DNA of 64,000 bases, taken from an uncultured Pelagibacteraceae bacterium (GTDB lineage: Bacteria; Pseudomonadota; Alphaproteobacteria; Pelagibacterales; Pelagibacteraceae). The notes under the pieces are model-generated. The model was not told where the DNA came from. It saw only the letters and a program-made list of their open reading frames with translations, and did not search any database. Positions 1 through 8,269 of this stretch are shown here, one piece after another. The translations under genes and the position numbers were made by a program. The stretch spans positions 62,001 to 126,000 of the forward strand of contig CACJPW010000001.1 of NCBI GenBank assembly GCA_902595375.1, given 5' to 3'. Each line of letters starts with the position of its first letter. Position 1 is the first letter of the stretch.

Positions 1-614
1 ATTAAAGCGACTGGACCTATAATAAAAAAATTATATGATTTATTTTTCTTATTTATAAATAAATAGATAAATAAAATTTTAATTCCTATTATTAGATAAA
101 TAAAAAGATATTTTGATAAAAATCCTAAACCTAAACATAAAGCTAATATAACGAAATCTATTTTCTTATCATATTTTATACAACGCCAAGTGAATAATGC
201 ACTGAGTGCCCAAAAAGGTAATTGGGAAACATTAACGTTAAATTCCGGTGTGGTATAATTATAAAAATATATTCCTTCTAACAACATGACAGAAATTAAA
301 GCTAAATTTAAATTACCAAATAAATCATAAGCTAATTTAAAAATTGCTATAAAAGCCAAAATTACAAAAATTTGACTTAGTAAGTAGTACGCCCAATCTT
401 GATTACCAAAAATTTGATAAAATAATTCCACTGCAAAAGCACTTAGAGGTGGATGTTTGTTAAATCCCCAATCTAAATTACTTCCCCATGCTAAAGCCTC
501 TATGGTGTCTAGTGGTAAGTTAGTGTTTGTTAAAGACGGTACTAACGTCCAAATCAATAAATGCGAAAAAAGAAAAATATATAAGTTTCTATGTATACTT
601 TTATTTAAGATCAT
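1..614 (-). CDS. GT39/ArnT-type membrane glycosyltransferase, N-terminal part (runs off left edge)
   Basis: The frame is open from an ATG at 614 to the window edge, about 204 residues. The protein starts with a hydrophobic segment (about residues 11-28). A loop follows with D36, E39 and W43, then LDWGFNKHPPL at about 47-57. This matches the first periplasmic loop of polyprenyl-phosphate-sugar-dependent transferases of the PMT/ArnT/GT39 superfamily, where acidic residues are catalytic. Several further membrane helices follow. Such enzymes transfer a sugar from a lipid carrier onto lipid A, protein or glycan in the inner membrane. The acceptor cannot be told from this fragment. The gene is divergent from the dksA-like gene. 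Confidence 0.75.
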   Translation of the reverse strand, partial: MILNKSIHRNLYIFLFSHLLIWTLVPSLTNTNLPLDTIEALAWGSNLDWGFNKHPPLSAFAVELFYQIFGNQDWAYYLLSQIFVILAFIAIFKLAYDLFGNLNLALISVMLLEGIYFYNYTTPEFNVNVSQLPFWALSALFTWRCIKYDKKIDFVILALCLGLGFLSKYLFIYLIIGIKILFIYLFINKKNKSYNFFIIGPVAL

Positions 615-643
615 ATGATAAATTTATTACAATTTATAAACTA

Positions 644-671
644 TTGACACGAGTAAAATCAAACATATACT
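644..671 (+). promoter_or_regulatory. Near-consensus sigma70 promoter upstream of dksA-like gene
   Basis: TTGACA at 644-649 and TATACT at 666-671 are separated by 16 nt. Transcription would start at about 677-679, only 8-10 nt before the ATG at 687, so the mRNA would have a very short leader. Seen in sequence; promoter activity is inferred. Confidence 0.6.
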
Positions 672-686
672 CCCCGAGATTGAAAA

Positions 687-1112
687 ATGCCTAAAAAAAC
701 AGTTTCTAAAAAAAAATATATACCAAACACCAAAGAAAAGTATATGTGTGCAAAACATAAAAAATTTTTCACTGATGAATTATTAAAATGGAAAAGAGAT
801 ATTATCAAAGCAAATAATTTAGGTAATATATTAAATTCTAATGATGACAACGTATCTTCTGCAGATATTGTTGATCAAGCTTCTTCGTACACTGATAAGT
901 CAGTAGAAATGAAAGCTTTAAACAGAAGTAGAAAATTGATATCAAAAATTAATTCTGCTTTACAAAGATTACGTGATGGAACTTATGGTTTTTGCGAAGA
1001 AACAGGTGAACCTATTGGTTTGAAGAGATTGATGGCTAGGCCGGTCGCAACACTATCAATTGAAGCTCAAGAGAGACATGAAAGGGATGAAAAAATATTT
1101 ATTGACGATTAA
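687..1112 (+). CDS. dksA: DksA/TraR-family RNA polymerase-binding protein, zinc-ligand-poor
   Basis: This 141-residue protein has a DksA-like coiled-coil region (about 45-100) followed by the C-terminal zinc-finger segment. In that segment YGFCEETGEPIGLKRL and ATLSIEAQ align with the DksA finger. Only the first of the four usual cysteines remains; the pattern is C-T-S-A instead of C-C-C-C. DksA proteins enter the RNA polymerase secondary channel and, with ppGpp, adjust rRNA and amino-acid promoters. Zinc-free DksA forms are known and can be functional. The N-terminus is Lys-rich and the start is set by the ATG at 687. The stop overlaps that of the convergent GST gene by 4 nt. Confidence 0.88.
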   Translation: MPKKTVSKKKYIPNTKEKYMCAKHKKFFTDELLKWKRDIIKANNLGNILNSNDDNVSSADIVDQASSYTDKSVEMKALNRSRKLISKINSALQRLRDGTYGFCEETGEPIGLKRLMARPVATLSIEAQERHERDEKIFIDD

Positions 1113-1735
1113 ACTTTAGGAATTTCTTCACCTTTATTCAACAAATCATATCCTTTTTTTACAGCCTCTCTTGTAGATATTTCGTAATACCATCTCGATA
1201 AATTCTTATGGCTTTTTAATCCAATGTCATGCCATTCATGTCTAGCAATCCACGGAAATGTCGCAATATCTGCTATTGTGTAATTTTTACCAGCAAGAAA
1301 TCTTGATTTAGAAAGGCGTTCATCAAGTTCTTTATAGACTCTACGACAAATATTGAAGTATCTCTCTTCTCCAAATTTACTTTTTCCAGGATTATAGTGG
1401 TGGAATTGATGGTGCTGGCCAAGCATTGGTCCAATGTAACCCATCTGACCCATTAACCATTGGTTAATTATTGTCCTTTCATTTACATTATAAAATTTTC
1501 CACTTTTTTCTCCTAAGTAAATAAGTATTGCACCAGACTCGAATAAGCTCTGTTTACTGTCGTGATCAATTATTACAGGTGTTTTACTAAAAGGACTTAA
1601 TTTTTTAAAGTCAGGTTTAAATTGTTCATCTTTATTTATATTTATTTTTATTACCTTATATTTATAATGAATTTCCTCGAGCATTATTGAAATTTTCTTA
1701 CCGTTAGGAGTATTAGCGGTAAGCAACTCAATCAT
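1109..1735 (-). CDS. Glutathione S-transferase-like protein (YfcG/Nu-class type)
   Basis: The 208 residues form an N-terminal thioredoxin-like domain and a C-terminal helical domain. The start LLTANTPNGKKISIMLEE resembles the active-site region of YfcG/YghU-type enzymes, where Thr/Asn replace catalytic Tyr or Ser. LSPFSKTPVI supplies the cis-Pro and LFESGAILIYLGE the glutathione gamma-Glu site. This class acts as a glutathione-dependent disulfide reductase or peroxidase rather than a classical transferase. The ATG overlaps the stop of the reductase gene upstream by 4 nt, so it is translationally coupled to the proteorhodopsin-ferredoxin cluster. The substrate is unknown. Confidence 0.85.
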   Translation of the reverse strand: MIELLTANTPNGKKISIMLEEIHYKYKVIKININKDEQFKPDFKKLSPFSKTPVIIDHDSKQSLFESGAILIYLGEKSGKFYNVNERTIINQWLMGQMGYIGPMLGQHHQFHHYNPGKSKFGEERYFNICRRVYKELDERLSKSRFLAGKNYTIADIATFPWIARHEWHDIGLKSHKNLSRWYYEISTREAVKKGYDLLNKGEEIPKV

Positions 1736-2745
1736 TTTTTTCCCAATCTATTTTGAATAGTTTTTGAAGAAGTTGTAAATTCAAATCTATATTTTTCATT
1801 TGGTCTAGCCCTTTTAAAACACTCAACAGAAGCTAAGGCAACTTCATGAAAACCAGACAAAATTAATTTTAATTTTCCGGGATAAGTGCAAATATCACCA
1901 GCTGCAAATATGCCCTTTTTATTAGTTTCAAAGTTTTCGGGATTTACCTTAATTGTTTTTTTTTCCATACCTAACCCCCACTCAGCAATTGGGCCGAGTT
2001 TCATTATTAAACCAAAAAAACTAAGAATTACATCTGTGTCAACTGTTTCTATTTTTCCGTTATCAAATTTAAGATTAATAGACTTAATATTTTCTTCTCC
2101 ATCAATACTATCAAGCTGACAAGGTGTTTTTATTGATATAATGCCTTTTTTTTGTAATTCTTTAATCTTGATTAATGTATGTTGCGCTCCTCTAAAATCA
2201 TTTCTACGATGAATTAAAGTCACATTTGAAAATTTAGATAACTCTAAAGCCCAATCTAAAGCTGAGTCTCCTCCTCCAAAAATTGAAATGTTTTTATTCT
2301 TAAAATCGTCTTTGTTTTTAATCGCATAAAAAATTGATTTACCTTCAAACTTTTCTGCTCCTTTTAATGCTAATTTCCTTGGCTCAAATGAGCCCACACC
2401 CCCAGCAATAATTATATTCGGAGCTATGAATTCATTATTATTTGTTGTTTTGACATTCCAATTACTCTCTTTTTGTTTTACCTCCTCTACTCTTTCATTT
2501 AAAAAAAATTTTGTATCGAAAGGTTTTATTTGATCTAATAATCTCTTAGTCAACTGTTCTCCTGTACATTCGGGCACTGCTGGTATATCGTAAATTGGTT
2601 TATCTGGATAAAGTTCTATACATTGACCTCCAACTTTATCTAAGTTATCTATTACAACTGCACTTAATCCCTTTAAACCAAGTTGATGAACAGCAAATAA
2701 ACCGACTGGACCAGCTCCAATTATTATTGTGTCAAATTTCTTCAT
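1732..2745 (-). CDS. Ferredoxin/flavodoxin--NADP+ reductase, thioredoxin-reductase-like type
   Basis: The 337-residue flavoprotein has an N-terminal FAD Rossmann motif (IIIGAGPVGLFAVHQLG), a central NAD(P)H motif (IFGGGDSALDWALEL with VTLIHRRNDFRG) and the C-terminal GIFAAGDICTYPGK FAD motif. The CxxC redox pair of true thioredoxin reductases is absent, which fits the YumC-type ferredoxin-NADP+ reductase. The ferredoxin gene immediately upstream supports that role. I chose the ATG at 2745, which overlaps the ferredoxin stop (TGATG), over a TTG one codon earlier. It probably links the NADPH pool to reduced ferredoxin. Confidence 0.85.
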   Translation of the reverse strand: MKKFDTIIIGAGPVGLFAVHQLGLKGLSAVVIDNLDKVGGQCIELYPDKPIYDIPAVPECTGEQLTKRLLDQIKPFDTKFFLNERVEEVKQKESNWNVKTTNNNEFIAPNIIIAGGVGSFEPRKLALKGAEKFEGKSIFYAIKNKDDFKNKNISIFGGGDSALDWALELSKFSNVTLIHRRNDFRGAQHTLIKIKELQKKGIISIKTPCQLDSIDGEENIKSINLKFDNGKIETVDTDVILSFFGLIMKLGPIAEWGLGMEKKTIKVNPENFETNKKGIFAAGDICTYPGKLKLILSGFHEVALASVECFKRARPNEKYRFEFTTSSKTIQNRLGKK

Positions 2746-3065
2746 CAAGTTTGTTTTTCCGGAGTCGTAACTTCTAAACCATCAAGATCATCACTAACTA
2801 TTATCTGGCAACTCAACCGACTATTTTTTTTTGGTTCAAATGCCATATCAATCATGTCGACTTCTGCTTCTTCTGCTTTAGGTAGTTTAGTCAACCAATT
2901 TTCTTCAACATATACATGACATGTAGCACATGCCATAGAGCCTCCACAGTCAGCGTCAATACCAGATATTTCATTTTGTATAGCGCCTTCCATAACTGTA
3001 AGACCATTTTCAACTTCAATAGTTTTTGAATTACCTTGGCTATCATTGTAAATAATTTTAGGCAT
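2745..3065 (-). CDS. 2Fe-2S ferredoxin, adrenodoxin type
   Basis: The 106-residue product starts MPKIIYNDSQGN. It carries the adrenodoxin/FdxB cluster pattern: C in GIDADCGGSMACATC (three cysteines) and a distal cysteine in RLSCQIIV. It is an electron carrier for monooxygenases or Fe-S biogenesis. A start further upstream (3113) would run through the hairpin that ends the proteorhodopsin transcript and adds hydrophobic residues atypical of a soluble ferredoxin, so the ATG at 3065 is preferred. It lies downstream of proteorhodopsin on the same strand, as known in SAR11 genomes, and is coupled to the reductase. Confidence 0.9.
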   Translation of the reverse strand: MPKIIYNDSQGNSKTIEVENGLTVMEGAIQNEISGIDADCGGSMACATCHVYVEENWLTKLPKAEEAEVDMIDMAFEPKKNSRLSCQIIVSDDLDGLEVTTPEKQT

Positions 3066-3087
3066 GAACTTAATATAAGTATCTAAT

Positions 3088-3123
3088 AACAAAAGGGCAA
3101 GTATGCAAAACATACCCGCCCTT
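3088..3123 (-). terminator. Hairpin terminator after proteorhodopsin
   Basis: On the minus strand GGGCGGGTATG, loop TTTTG, then CATACTTGCCC forms an 11-bp stem with two G-U pairs, followed by TTTTGTT. It sits 22 nt past the proteorhodopsin stop and ends about 30 nt before the ferredoxin ATG. It could end most of a highly expressed proteorhodopsin mRNA while letting some transcription into the ferredoxin genes. Confidence 0.75.
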
Positions 3124-3144
3124 ATGTTTAATAATTTTATTCTA

Positions 3145-3915
3145 TTATCTAGATGATAATCTTGTGTTTTGCATTGCTGCTGCCCAAATTACTAGACCAA
3201 AAGCGATCTTATTAATAAAGTCAGCTAAATTGTAAATTACGTTTAAAGCATTTGCATCAACACCACCAGTTAGGTAACCAAAAATATACCCTAAAGGATA
3301 TATTGCCCAACCAATAGTTACGATTATTCTCATAGCACTGAACGCTGTAGACATAGCTTTGTTACCAGCTTTTGCCGCCATTGTTCCAGCTTCTCCTGAG
3401 AATATTTCAAACAAGATGTAAATCCATCCAGCCATTCCAATTACGAAACCTACAAATGGTTGTATATAACCAGCTTCACCTAAGTATCCACCGATTAACA
3501 TTACTAATGAACCAATTAATAGCTTCCAGAATATAGAAGTTGGCACCTTTCTAACAGCTGCCAAGATTAGATAGAATTCGATCATTTGAAGTGGCACTGT
3601 GATTAACCAGTCGATATATCTATACACCGTTGGTGAGTCACCTGTTGTCACCCAAACTTCTCTCATATAAATGTAGTGAAGAAATGCAACACCTGTTACA
3701 AGTCCCGCTACTGTTAAAGATGTTCTCCATGATGCCGCAACAGTTCCTCTTTCTGCAAAGAAAAATACAGTTGTTGCAATCATTCCCATAGATACAAGCC
3801 AAAATGAAATTCCTACGAAATCATTTGTTTGTAACATGGCAGTCGCTGCGTTAGCCGAGCTTGTTATACCTAAAAAGGCAATAGCTGCTAAAGCAAGAAG
3901 ACCTAATTTTCTCAT
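3145..3915 (-). CDS. Proteorhodopsin, blue-absorbing type, light-driven proton pump
   Basis: This 256-residue protein has a signal peptide (about 1-23) and seven membrane helices. The helix-C motif RYIDWLITVPLQMIEFY carries the proton acceptor D102, T106 and the donor E113, the DTE pattern of proton-pumping proteorhodopsin. H80 is the counterpart of His75. The retinal-binding lysine is K236 in ADFINKIAFG. Residue 110, equal to tuning position 105, is Gln, which predicts blue absorption. A strong Shine-Dalgarno (GGGAGG at 3921-3926) precedes the ATG by 5 nt. No retinal-synthesis gene lies nearby. The pump would add to proton motive force in the inner membrane in light. Confidence 0.98.
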   Translation of the reverse strand: MRKLGLLALAAIAFLGITSSANAATAMLQTNDFVGISFWLVSMGMIATTVFFFAERGTVAASWRTSLTVAGLVTGVAFLHYIYMREVWVTTGDSPTVYRYIDWLITVPLQMIEFYLILAAVRKVPTSIFWKLLIGSLVMLIGGYLGEAGYIQPFVGFVIGMAGWIYILFEIFSGEAGTMAAKAGNKAMSTAFSAMRIIVTIGWAIYPLGYIFGYLTGGVDANALNVIYNLADFINKIAFGLVIWAAAMQNTRLSSR

Positions 3916-3951
3916 GAAAACCTCCCTCGTTTGTTTAGTTTTCGTTTAGTT

Positions 3952-3980
3952 TATATATAAACTACTCGGACGAGTGATAA
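3952..3980 (-). promoter_or_regulatory. Candidate proteorhodopsin promoter with dyad in the spacer
   Basis: On the minus strand TTATCA (3975-3980), 17 nt, then TATATA (3952-3957) fits a sigma70 promoter. The predicted start is near 3945 and the leader about 30 nt, containing the GGGAGG ribosome site. The spacer holds the inverted repeat ACTCG-GA-CGAGT (3964-3975), placed like an operator. The promoter call is inference; the repeat is seen directly. Confidence 0.45.
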
Positions 3981-4143
3981 ATAAGCTCACCACCGAATAA
4001 TATTGAAAGGACATTAGTAAAAAACAAAGTTACAGTGAAGTGTTTTTTTTGCAAAAAAGCCGCATATTTATTGGATTTTCTGTTTTTTTTTGGGGATATT
4101 TATGAAATAATCACTTTATTATTGAAAAAACGGGGGGGTAAGA

Positions 4144-6042
4144 TTGACTCAAAAATATGCTGAAATTTATCAAAAATCCATCAAGAACAAAGAGAATTTT
4201 TGGAAAGAAATTTCAAATGATATATTTTGGTATCAAAAACCAACAAAGATTTTAAATTCTGATAATCCTCCCTTTTATAAATGGTTTGAAGATGGGATAA
4301 CAAATACATGTTACAACGCTTTAGATCTTCATATTGATCAAGGTAGAGGTGAAAAGCTTGCAATTATTTATGATAGTCCCATAACTGGTTCAAAAGAAAA
4401 GATAACTTATAAAAAGCTAAAAGAAAAAGTTTCTTTATTTGCTGGAGCTTTAAAAAAACAAGGCGTAAACAAAAGAGACAGGGTTATAATCTATATGCCT
4501 ATGATACCAGAGGCAGTAATAGCTATGCTAGCCTGTGGGAGAATTGGTGCGGTCCACTCAGTTGTATTCGGAGGCTTTGCTGCAAATGAATTAGCAAGCA
4601 GGATTGATGACTCTAAAGCTAAAATACTTGTTACCGCCTCTTGTGGCTATGAGCCTGGACGAACTGTTCATTACAAACCTTTAGTGAATAAAGCATTGGA
4701 ATTAGCAAATCATAAAATTAAAAGATGTATAATTTTTCAAAGAGAAAAGGACAAAGCAGAATTAAATCCTACAATAGATATCACTTGGGAAGATGCTAAC
4801 AAAGATGCAAAGCCTGCAGAATGTGAAAAAATGAATGCAAATGATTACGCTTATATTCTTTACACATCAGGAACTACAGGCCTTCCAAAAGGAATAGTCC
4901 GAGATATAGGTGGACATATAGTTGCATTAAAATGGACTATGAAAAACATTTACAATATTAATCCAGAGGACGTATGGTGGTCTGCTAGTGATATTGGTTG
5001 GATAGTTGGACACTCTTATATAGTGTATGGTCCATTATTTTATGGATGTACGACGGTTTTGTTCGAGGGAAAACCTGTGGGAACTCCTGATGCAGGAGTT
5101 TTTTGGAGAATAATTTCAGAACACAAAGTAAAATCTCTTTTTACTGCTCCAACAGCAATAAGAGCTATTAAAAAAGAGGATCCCAATGGAGAATTTTTTA
5201 AGAAATATGATTTAAGCAAGTTTGATAAACTATTTCTTGCTGGTGAGAGGGCCGACCCTGATACAATAAAATGGTTTGAAAAACTTTCAAATTCTCCTGT
5301 AATTGATCATTGGTGGCAAACTGAAACGAGTTGGGCAATAACATCAAGTTGCACAGGCATTGAGAATTTTCCTGTAAAATATGGGTCGGCTTTTAAACCA
5401 GTCCCAGGTTATGATCTTAAAGTTTTAAATTCTGAAGGTAAAGAAGTAGGCCCGGGCAAGATGGGGGATATTGTTGTAAAACTTCCTCTTCCTCCAGGAA
5501 CATTTCCAACATTGTGGGGAGCAGATAAAAGATACAAGGAAAATTACATGACTACTTACCCTGGATATTATCAAACTTATGATGCGGGACACATAGATGA
5601 AGATGGTTATGTTTGGATCATGTCAAGAACAGACGATATTATTAATGTTGCAGGTCATAGATTGTCGACTGGGGCTATTGAAGAGGTTTTGGCAGAACAT
5701 ACAAATGTTGCGGAGTGTGCAGTAATAGGAATTGCCGATAAACTTAAAGGTCAAATACCTATTGGTTTGCTGGCGCTTAAGGCAGGTGTAACTAAGGATA
5801 AAAAAGAAATAATTAGCGAATGTGTAAAGATGGTACGAGAAAAAGTTGGTCCAGTTGCGGCATTTAAAATAGCAATTGTAGTGAAGAGATTGCCTAAAAC
5901 TAGATCAGGAAAAGTGCTTAGGGGAACTGTAAGAAAAATTGCAGATAATGAACCTTACAAAATGCCAGCAACTATAGATGATCCTGTTATTTTAGATGAA
6001 ATAAAACAAGACTTAAAAGATAATAATATTCTAAAACTTTAA
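4144..6042 (+). CDS. prpE: Propionyl-CoA (or acetyl-CoA) synthetase, PrpE-like acyl-CoA ligase
   Basis: The 632 residues cover a full ANL-family ligase. GAVHSVVFGGFAANELASR precedes the ATP loop YTSGTTGLPKGIV; the core motif DHWWQTETSWAI follows, then the hinge region YVWIMSRTDDIINVAGHRLS and the acetylatable lysine motif TRSGKVLRG. The sequence looks closer to PrpE than to Acs. It would activate propionate or acetate to acyl-CoA via an acyl-AMP. The only usable start is TTG at 4144, preceded by a seven-G run (4132-4138) that may serve as the ribosome site; an in-frame stop lies at 4123. The end overlaps the convergent amidohydrolase by 12 nt. Confidence 0.88.
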   Translation: MTQKYAEIYQKSIKNKENFWKEISNDIFWYQKPTKILNSDNPPFYKWFEDGITNTCYNALDLHIDQGRGEKLAIIYDSPITGSKEKITYKKLKEKVSLFAGALKKQGVNKRDRVIIYMPMIPEAVIAMLACGRIGAVHSVVFGGFAANELASRIDDSKAKILVTASCGYEPGRTVHYKPLVNKALELANHKIKRCIIFQREKDKAELNPTIDITWEDANKDAKPAECEKMNANDYAYILYTSGTTGLPKGIVRDIGGHIVALKWTMKNIYNINPEDVWWSASDIGWIVGHSYIVYGPLFYGCTTVLFEGKPVGTPDAGVFWRIISEHKVKSLFTAPTAIRAIKKEDPNGEFFKKYDLSKFDKLFLAGERADPDTIKWFEKLSNSPVIDHWWQTETSWAITSSCTGIENFPVKYGSAFKPVPGYDLKVLNSEGKEVGPGKMGDIVVKLPLPPGTFPTLWGADKRYKENYMTTYPGYYQTYDAGHIDEDGYVWIMSRTDDIINVAGHRLSTGAIEEVLAEHTNVAECAVIGIADKLKGQIPIGLLALKAGVTKDKKEIISECVKMVREKVGPVAAFKIAIVVKRLPKTRSGKVLRGTVRKIADNEPYKMPATIDDPVILDEIKQDLKDNNILKL

Positions 6043-7344
6043 AGGTTCCCCTTTAGATTCAACTAATATTTTTCCCTCGGACATTACTAAAATACCGTTT
6101 ACAATTGTGCCCACAGGGAACCCTTTTACTTTATAATTATGAAAGGGTGTCCACCCACATTTACTAGCGATCATTTCATTTTTTATAGTAACTTCTTTAT
6201 TCATATCAACTATTGTTAAATCCGCATCAAAACCCTCTTTTATAAAACCTTTATTTTTAATTCCAAAGATTTTACATGGATTTTCGCACATAAAGTTTAT
6301 GAGTTGATTTAACTCTAGTTTTCCATTGTTTACATGATCAATCATAACTGGGAAAATAGTTTGAACACCTGGCATCCCTGAGGGAGTATTCGGGTATTCT
6401 TTGTCTTTATTTATTTTTAAGTGAGGAGCATGATCCGACCCAAGAACATCTACAACATTATTTTTTATAGCAACCCATAATCGATCGTAATGATCTTTCG
6501 ATCTTAAAGGTGGGTTCATTTGAGCGTAAGTACCTAATTTATCGTAACAATCTGGTGCATAAAAAGTTAAATGTTGAGGAGTAGTTTCAAATGTAACATT
6601 TTTTTTGTGCATAGCTAAAAAATCTACCTCTTCTTTGGTTGTAACGTGTAAAACATGAATTTTTTTATCGTACCTTTCTGCAATTTTTACAACTCTACGA
6701 GTTGAGGACATTGCGCATTCTACATTTCTCCATTCAGGATGAGAGTGAACATCTCCCTGTCTAATAAATTTTTTTCTTAATTTAATTATATCCTCATCCT
6801 CAGAGTGTATCGAAACTATCCTGTCACTACTAGAAATCACTTTTTCGATATCCGCTTCTTTGTCTACCAACAGATTTCCGGTTGAAGATCCTGCAAAAAG
6901 CTTAACTCCACAACAACCTTCAACATTTTTAAGTTGAGCAAGTTGTTTAGTATTTTGAGGAGTTGCCCCAAAATAAAATGCATAATTGCTATGCATTCTA
7001 TTTTTTGCTGCTTTGAGTTTTTTTTGAAATTCCTCTAAATTTGCAGTTGGTGGATTAGTATTTGGCATTTCAAATAAAGATGTAACTCCCCCTAAAACTG
7101 CTGCTCTGCTTCCACTCTCTAAGTCCTCTGAATCTGTTGAGCCCGGCTCTCTAAAGTGCACTTGAGTATCTATTATCCCGGGTAAAATAACTTTATCTGA
7201 TGCATCATAAATATCTGAATTATTTGTATCTATCTTTCCAATTTTTTTAATTTTGTTTCCGAATAAGCCAATATCAGTCTTAATTAGATTCCCATCAATA
7301 TAACAAGAACCATTTTTAATAATAAGAGTATAATTTTCAGACAT
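6031..7344 (-). CDS. pyrC: Dihydroorotase-like cyclic amidohydrolase
   Basis: The 437 residues match class I dihydroorotase/hydantoinase-type enzymes. The metal site is readable: GIIDTQVHFREPG (Q61, H63), the carbamylated lysine K148 in GVKLFAGSS, H180 in SIHSED, H230/H233 in IHVLHVTT and D304 in LGSDHAPH. The first metal His of HxH is Gln here; I recall this variant from other alphaproteobacterial members, so it need not mean loss of activity. Dihydroorotase closes carbamoyl-aspartate in pyrimidine synthesis. Another cyclic amide substrate is possible, since no other pyr gene is near. The gene is divergent from ygfZ with 34 bp between. Confidence 0.8.
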   Translation of the reverse strand: MSENYTLIIKNGSCYIDGNLIKTDIGLFGNKIKKIGKIDTNNSDIYDASDKVILPGIIDTQVHFREPGSTDSEDLESGSRAAVLGGVTSLFEMPNTNPPTANLEEFQKKLKAAKNRMHSNYAFYFGATPQNTKQLAQLKNVEGCCGVKLFAGSSTGNLLVDKEADIEKVISSSDRIVSIHSEDEDIIKLRKKFIRQGDVHSHPEWRNVECAMSSTRRVVKIAERYDKKIHVLHVTTKEEVDFLAMHKKNVTFETTPQHLTFYAPDCYDKLGTYAQMNPPLRSKDHYDRLWVAIKNNVVDVLGSDHAPHLKINKDKEYPNTPSGMPGVQTIFPVMIDHVNNGKLELNQLINFMCENPCKIFGIKNKGFIKEGFDADLTIVDMNKEVTIKNEMIASKCGWTPFHNYKVKGFPVGTIVNGILVMSEGKILVESKGEPLKF

Positions 7345-7378
7345 ATTTTAATGTAAATATATTGTATAAGTAACAAAT

Positions 7379-8269
7379 ATGGAAAAAGATCAAATATTTA
7401 TTTTAGAAAAAAGAGGAGTAATATCAATAAGTGGCGCAGATTCTACAAATTTTTTACAGAATATTGTTACAAATGATGTGGGTAAGGTTACTAAAACAAA
7501 CTCTATTTTTTCAGCTTTGCTAACCCCCCAAGGTAAATATCTAGATGAATTTTTCATTATCAAAAGTAAAAATGGATATTTTTTAGATTGTAGTGAAAAT
7601 TCTACTACAGAACTTATTGCAAATTTATCAAAATATAAACTGAGATCTAGTATCGAAATTAAAGATCTGTCAAAGGATTTCGTAATCGGAATAATTAGTT
7701 CTGAAAAATTTAAAAACTTACAAATACAGAATAATCAAAAAGAAAATACTATATACTTTAGAGATACACCATTTTTTTTAGACCCAAGAAATTTTAATCT
7801 TGGTGCAAGAATTTTATCTAATTTAGATAAATTATATTTAACAATTAAAAAGTTAAATCTTAAAATAATTGATAACAAAGAATACTATTTCAAAGCATAT
7901 AAACTTGGCATTCCAGAAAAAGGATTAAAAAATCTAAAAAACCAATTGTTTGGTTTAGAAGCAAATTTTGAGCAACTAAAAGCTATAGACTTCAAAAAAG
8001 GGTGTTTTATCGGACAAGAAAATACTGCAAGAATGAAACTTAAGAATAAACTTAGAAGAAGATTATTGCCAATCTTATCATCAGAAAATTTAAATATAGG
8101 TGATAATTTGATTTTTGATAAAAAAAAAATTGGTAAAATACTTATTGATAAACCATTTCCATTTGGTTTAATTAAAATGTTTGATCCTGGTATAGAGGTG
8201 TTTGAAAATAAAGAATTACTAGCAAATAATAAAAAATGTAAAATATTAAATAGCGTTAAGCAATCTTGA
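7379..8269 (+). CDS. ygfZ: YgfZ/GcvT-like folate-binding protein for Fe-S enzyme maintenance
   Basis: The 296 residues have the GcvT-like fold start (GVISISGADSTNFLQNIVTND) and the diagnostic YgfZ motif KGCFIGQENTAR near residue 205 with its conserved Cys. YgfZ uses tetrahydrofolate and helps build or repair certain Fe-S enzymes. This suits a genome whose window includes Fe-S proteins such as NadA and ferredoxin. The gene is single, divergent from the amidohydrolase. Its 3' end overlaps a short membrane ORF on the other strand by 24 nt. Confidence 0.87.
   Translation: MEKDQIFILEKRGVISISGADSTNFLQNIVTNDVGKVTKTNSIFSALLTPQGKYLDEFFIIKSKNGYFLDCSENSTTELIANLSKYKLRSSIEIKDLSKDFVIGIISSEKFKNLQIQNNQKENTIYFRDTPFFLDPRNFNLGARILSNLDKLYLTIKKLNLKIIDNKEYYFKAYKLGIPEKGLKNLKNQLFGLEANFEQLKAIDFKKGCFIGQENTARMKLKNKLRRRLLPILSSENLNIGDNLIFDKKKIGKILIDKPFPFGLIKMFDPGIEVFENKELLANNKKCKILNSVKQS

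Noticed and set aside
3066..3113. Longer ferredoxin start at 3113
   Set aside because: It would translate across the proteorhodopsin terminator hairpin and add a hydrophobic segment absent from soluble 2Fe-2S ferredoxins. ATG at 3065 gives the normal N-terminus.
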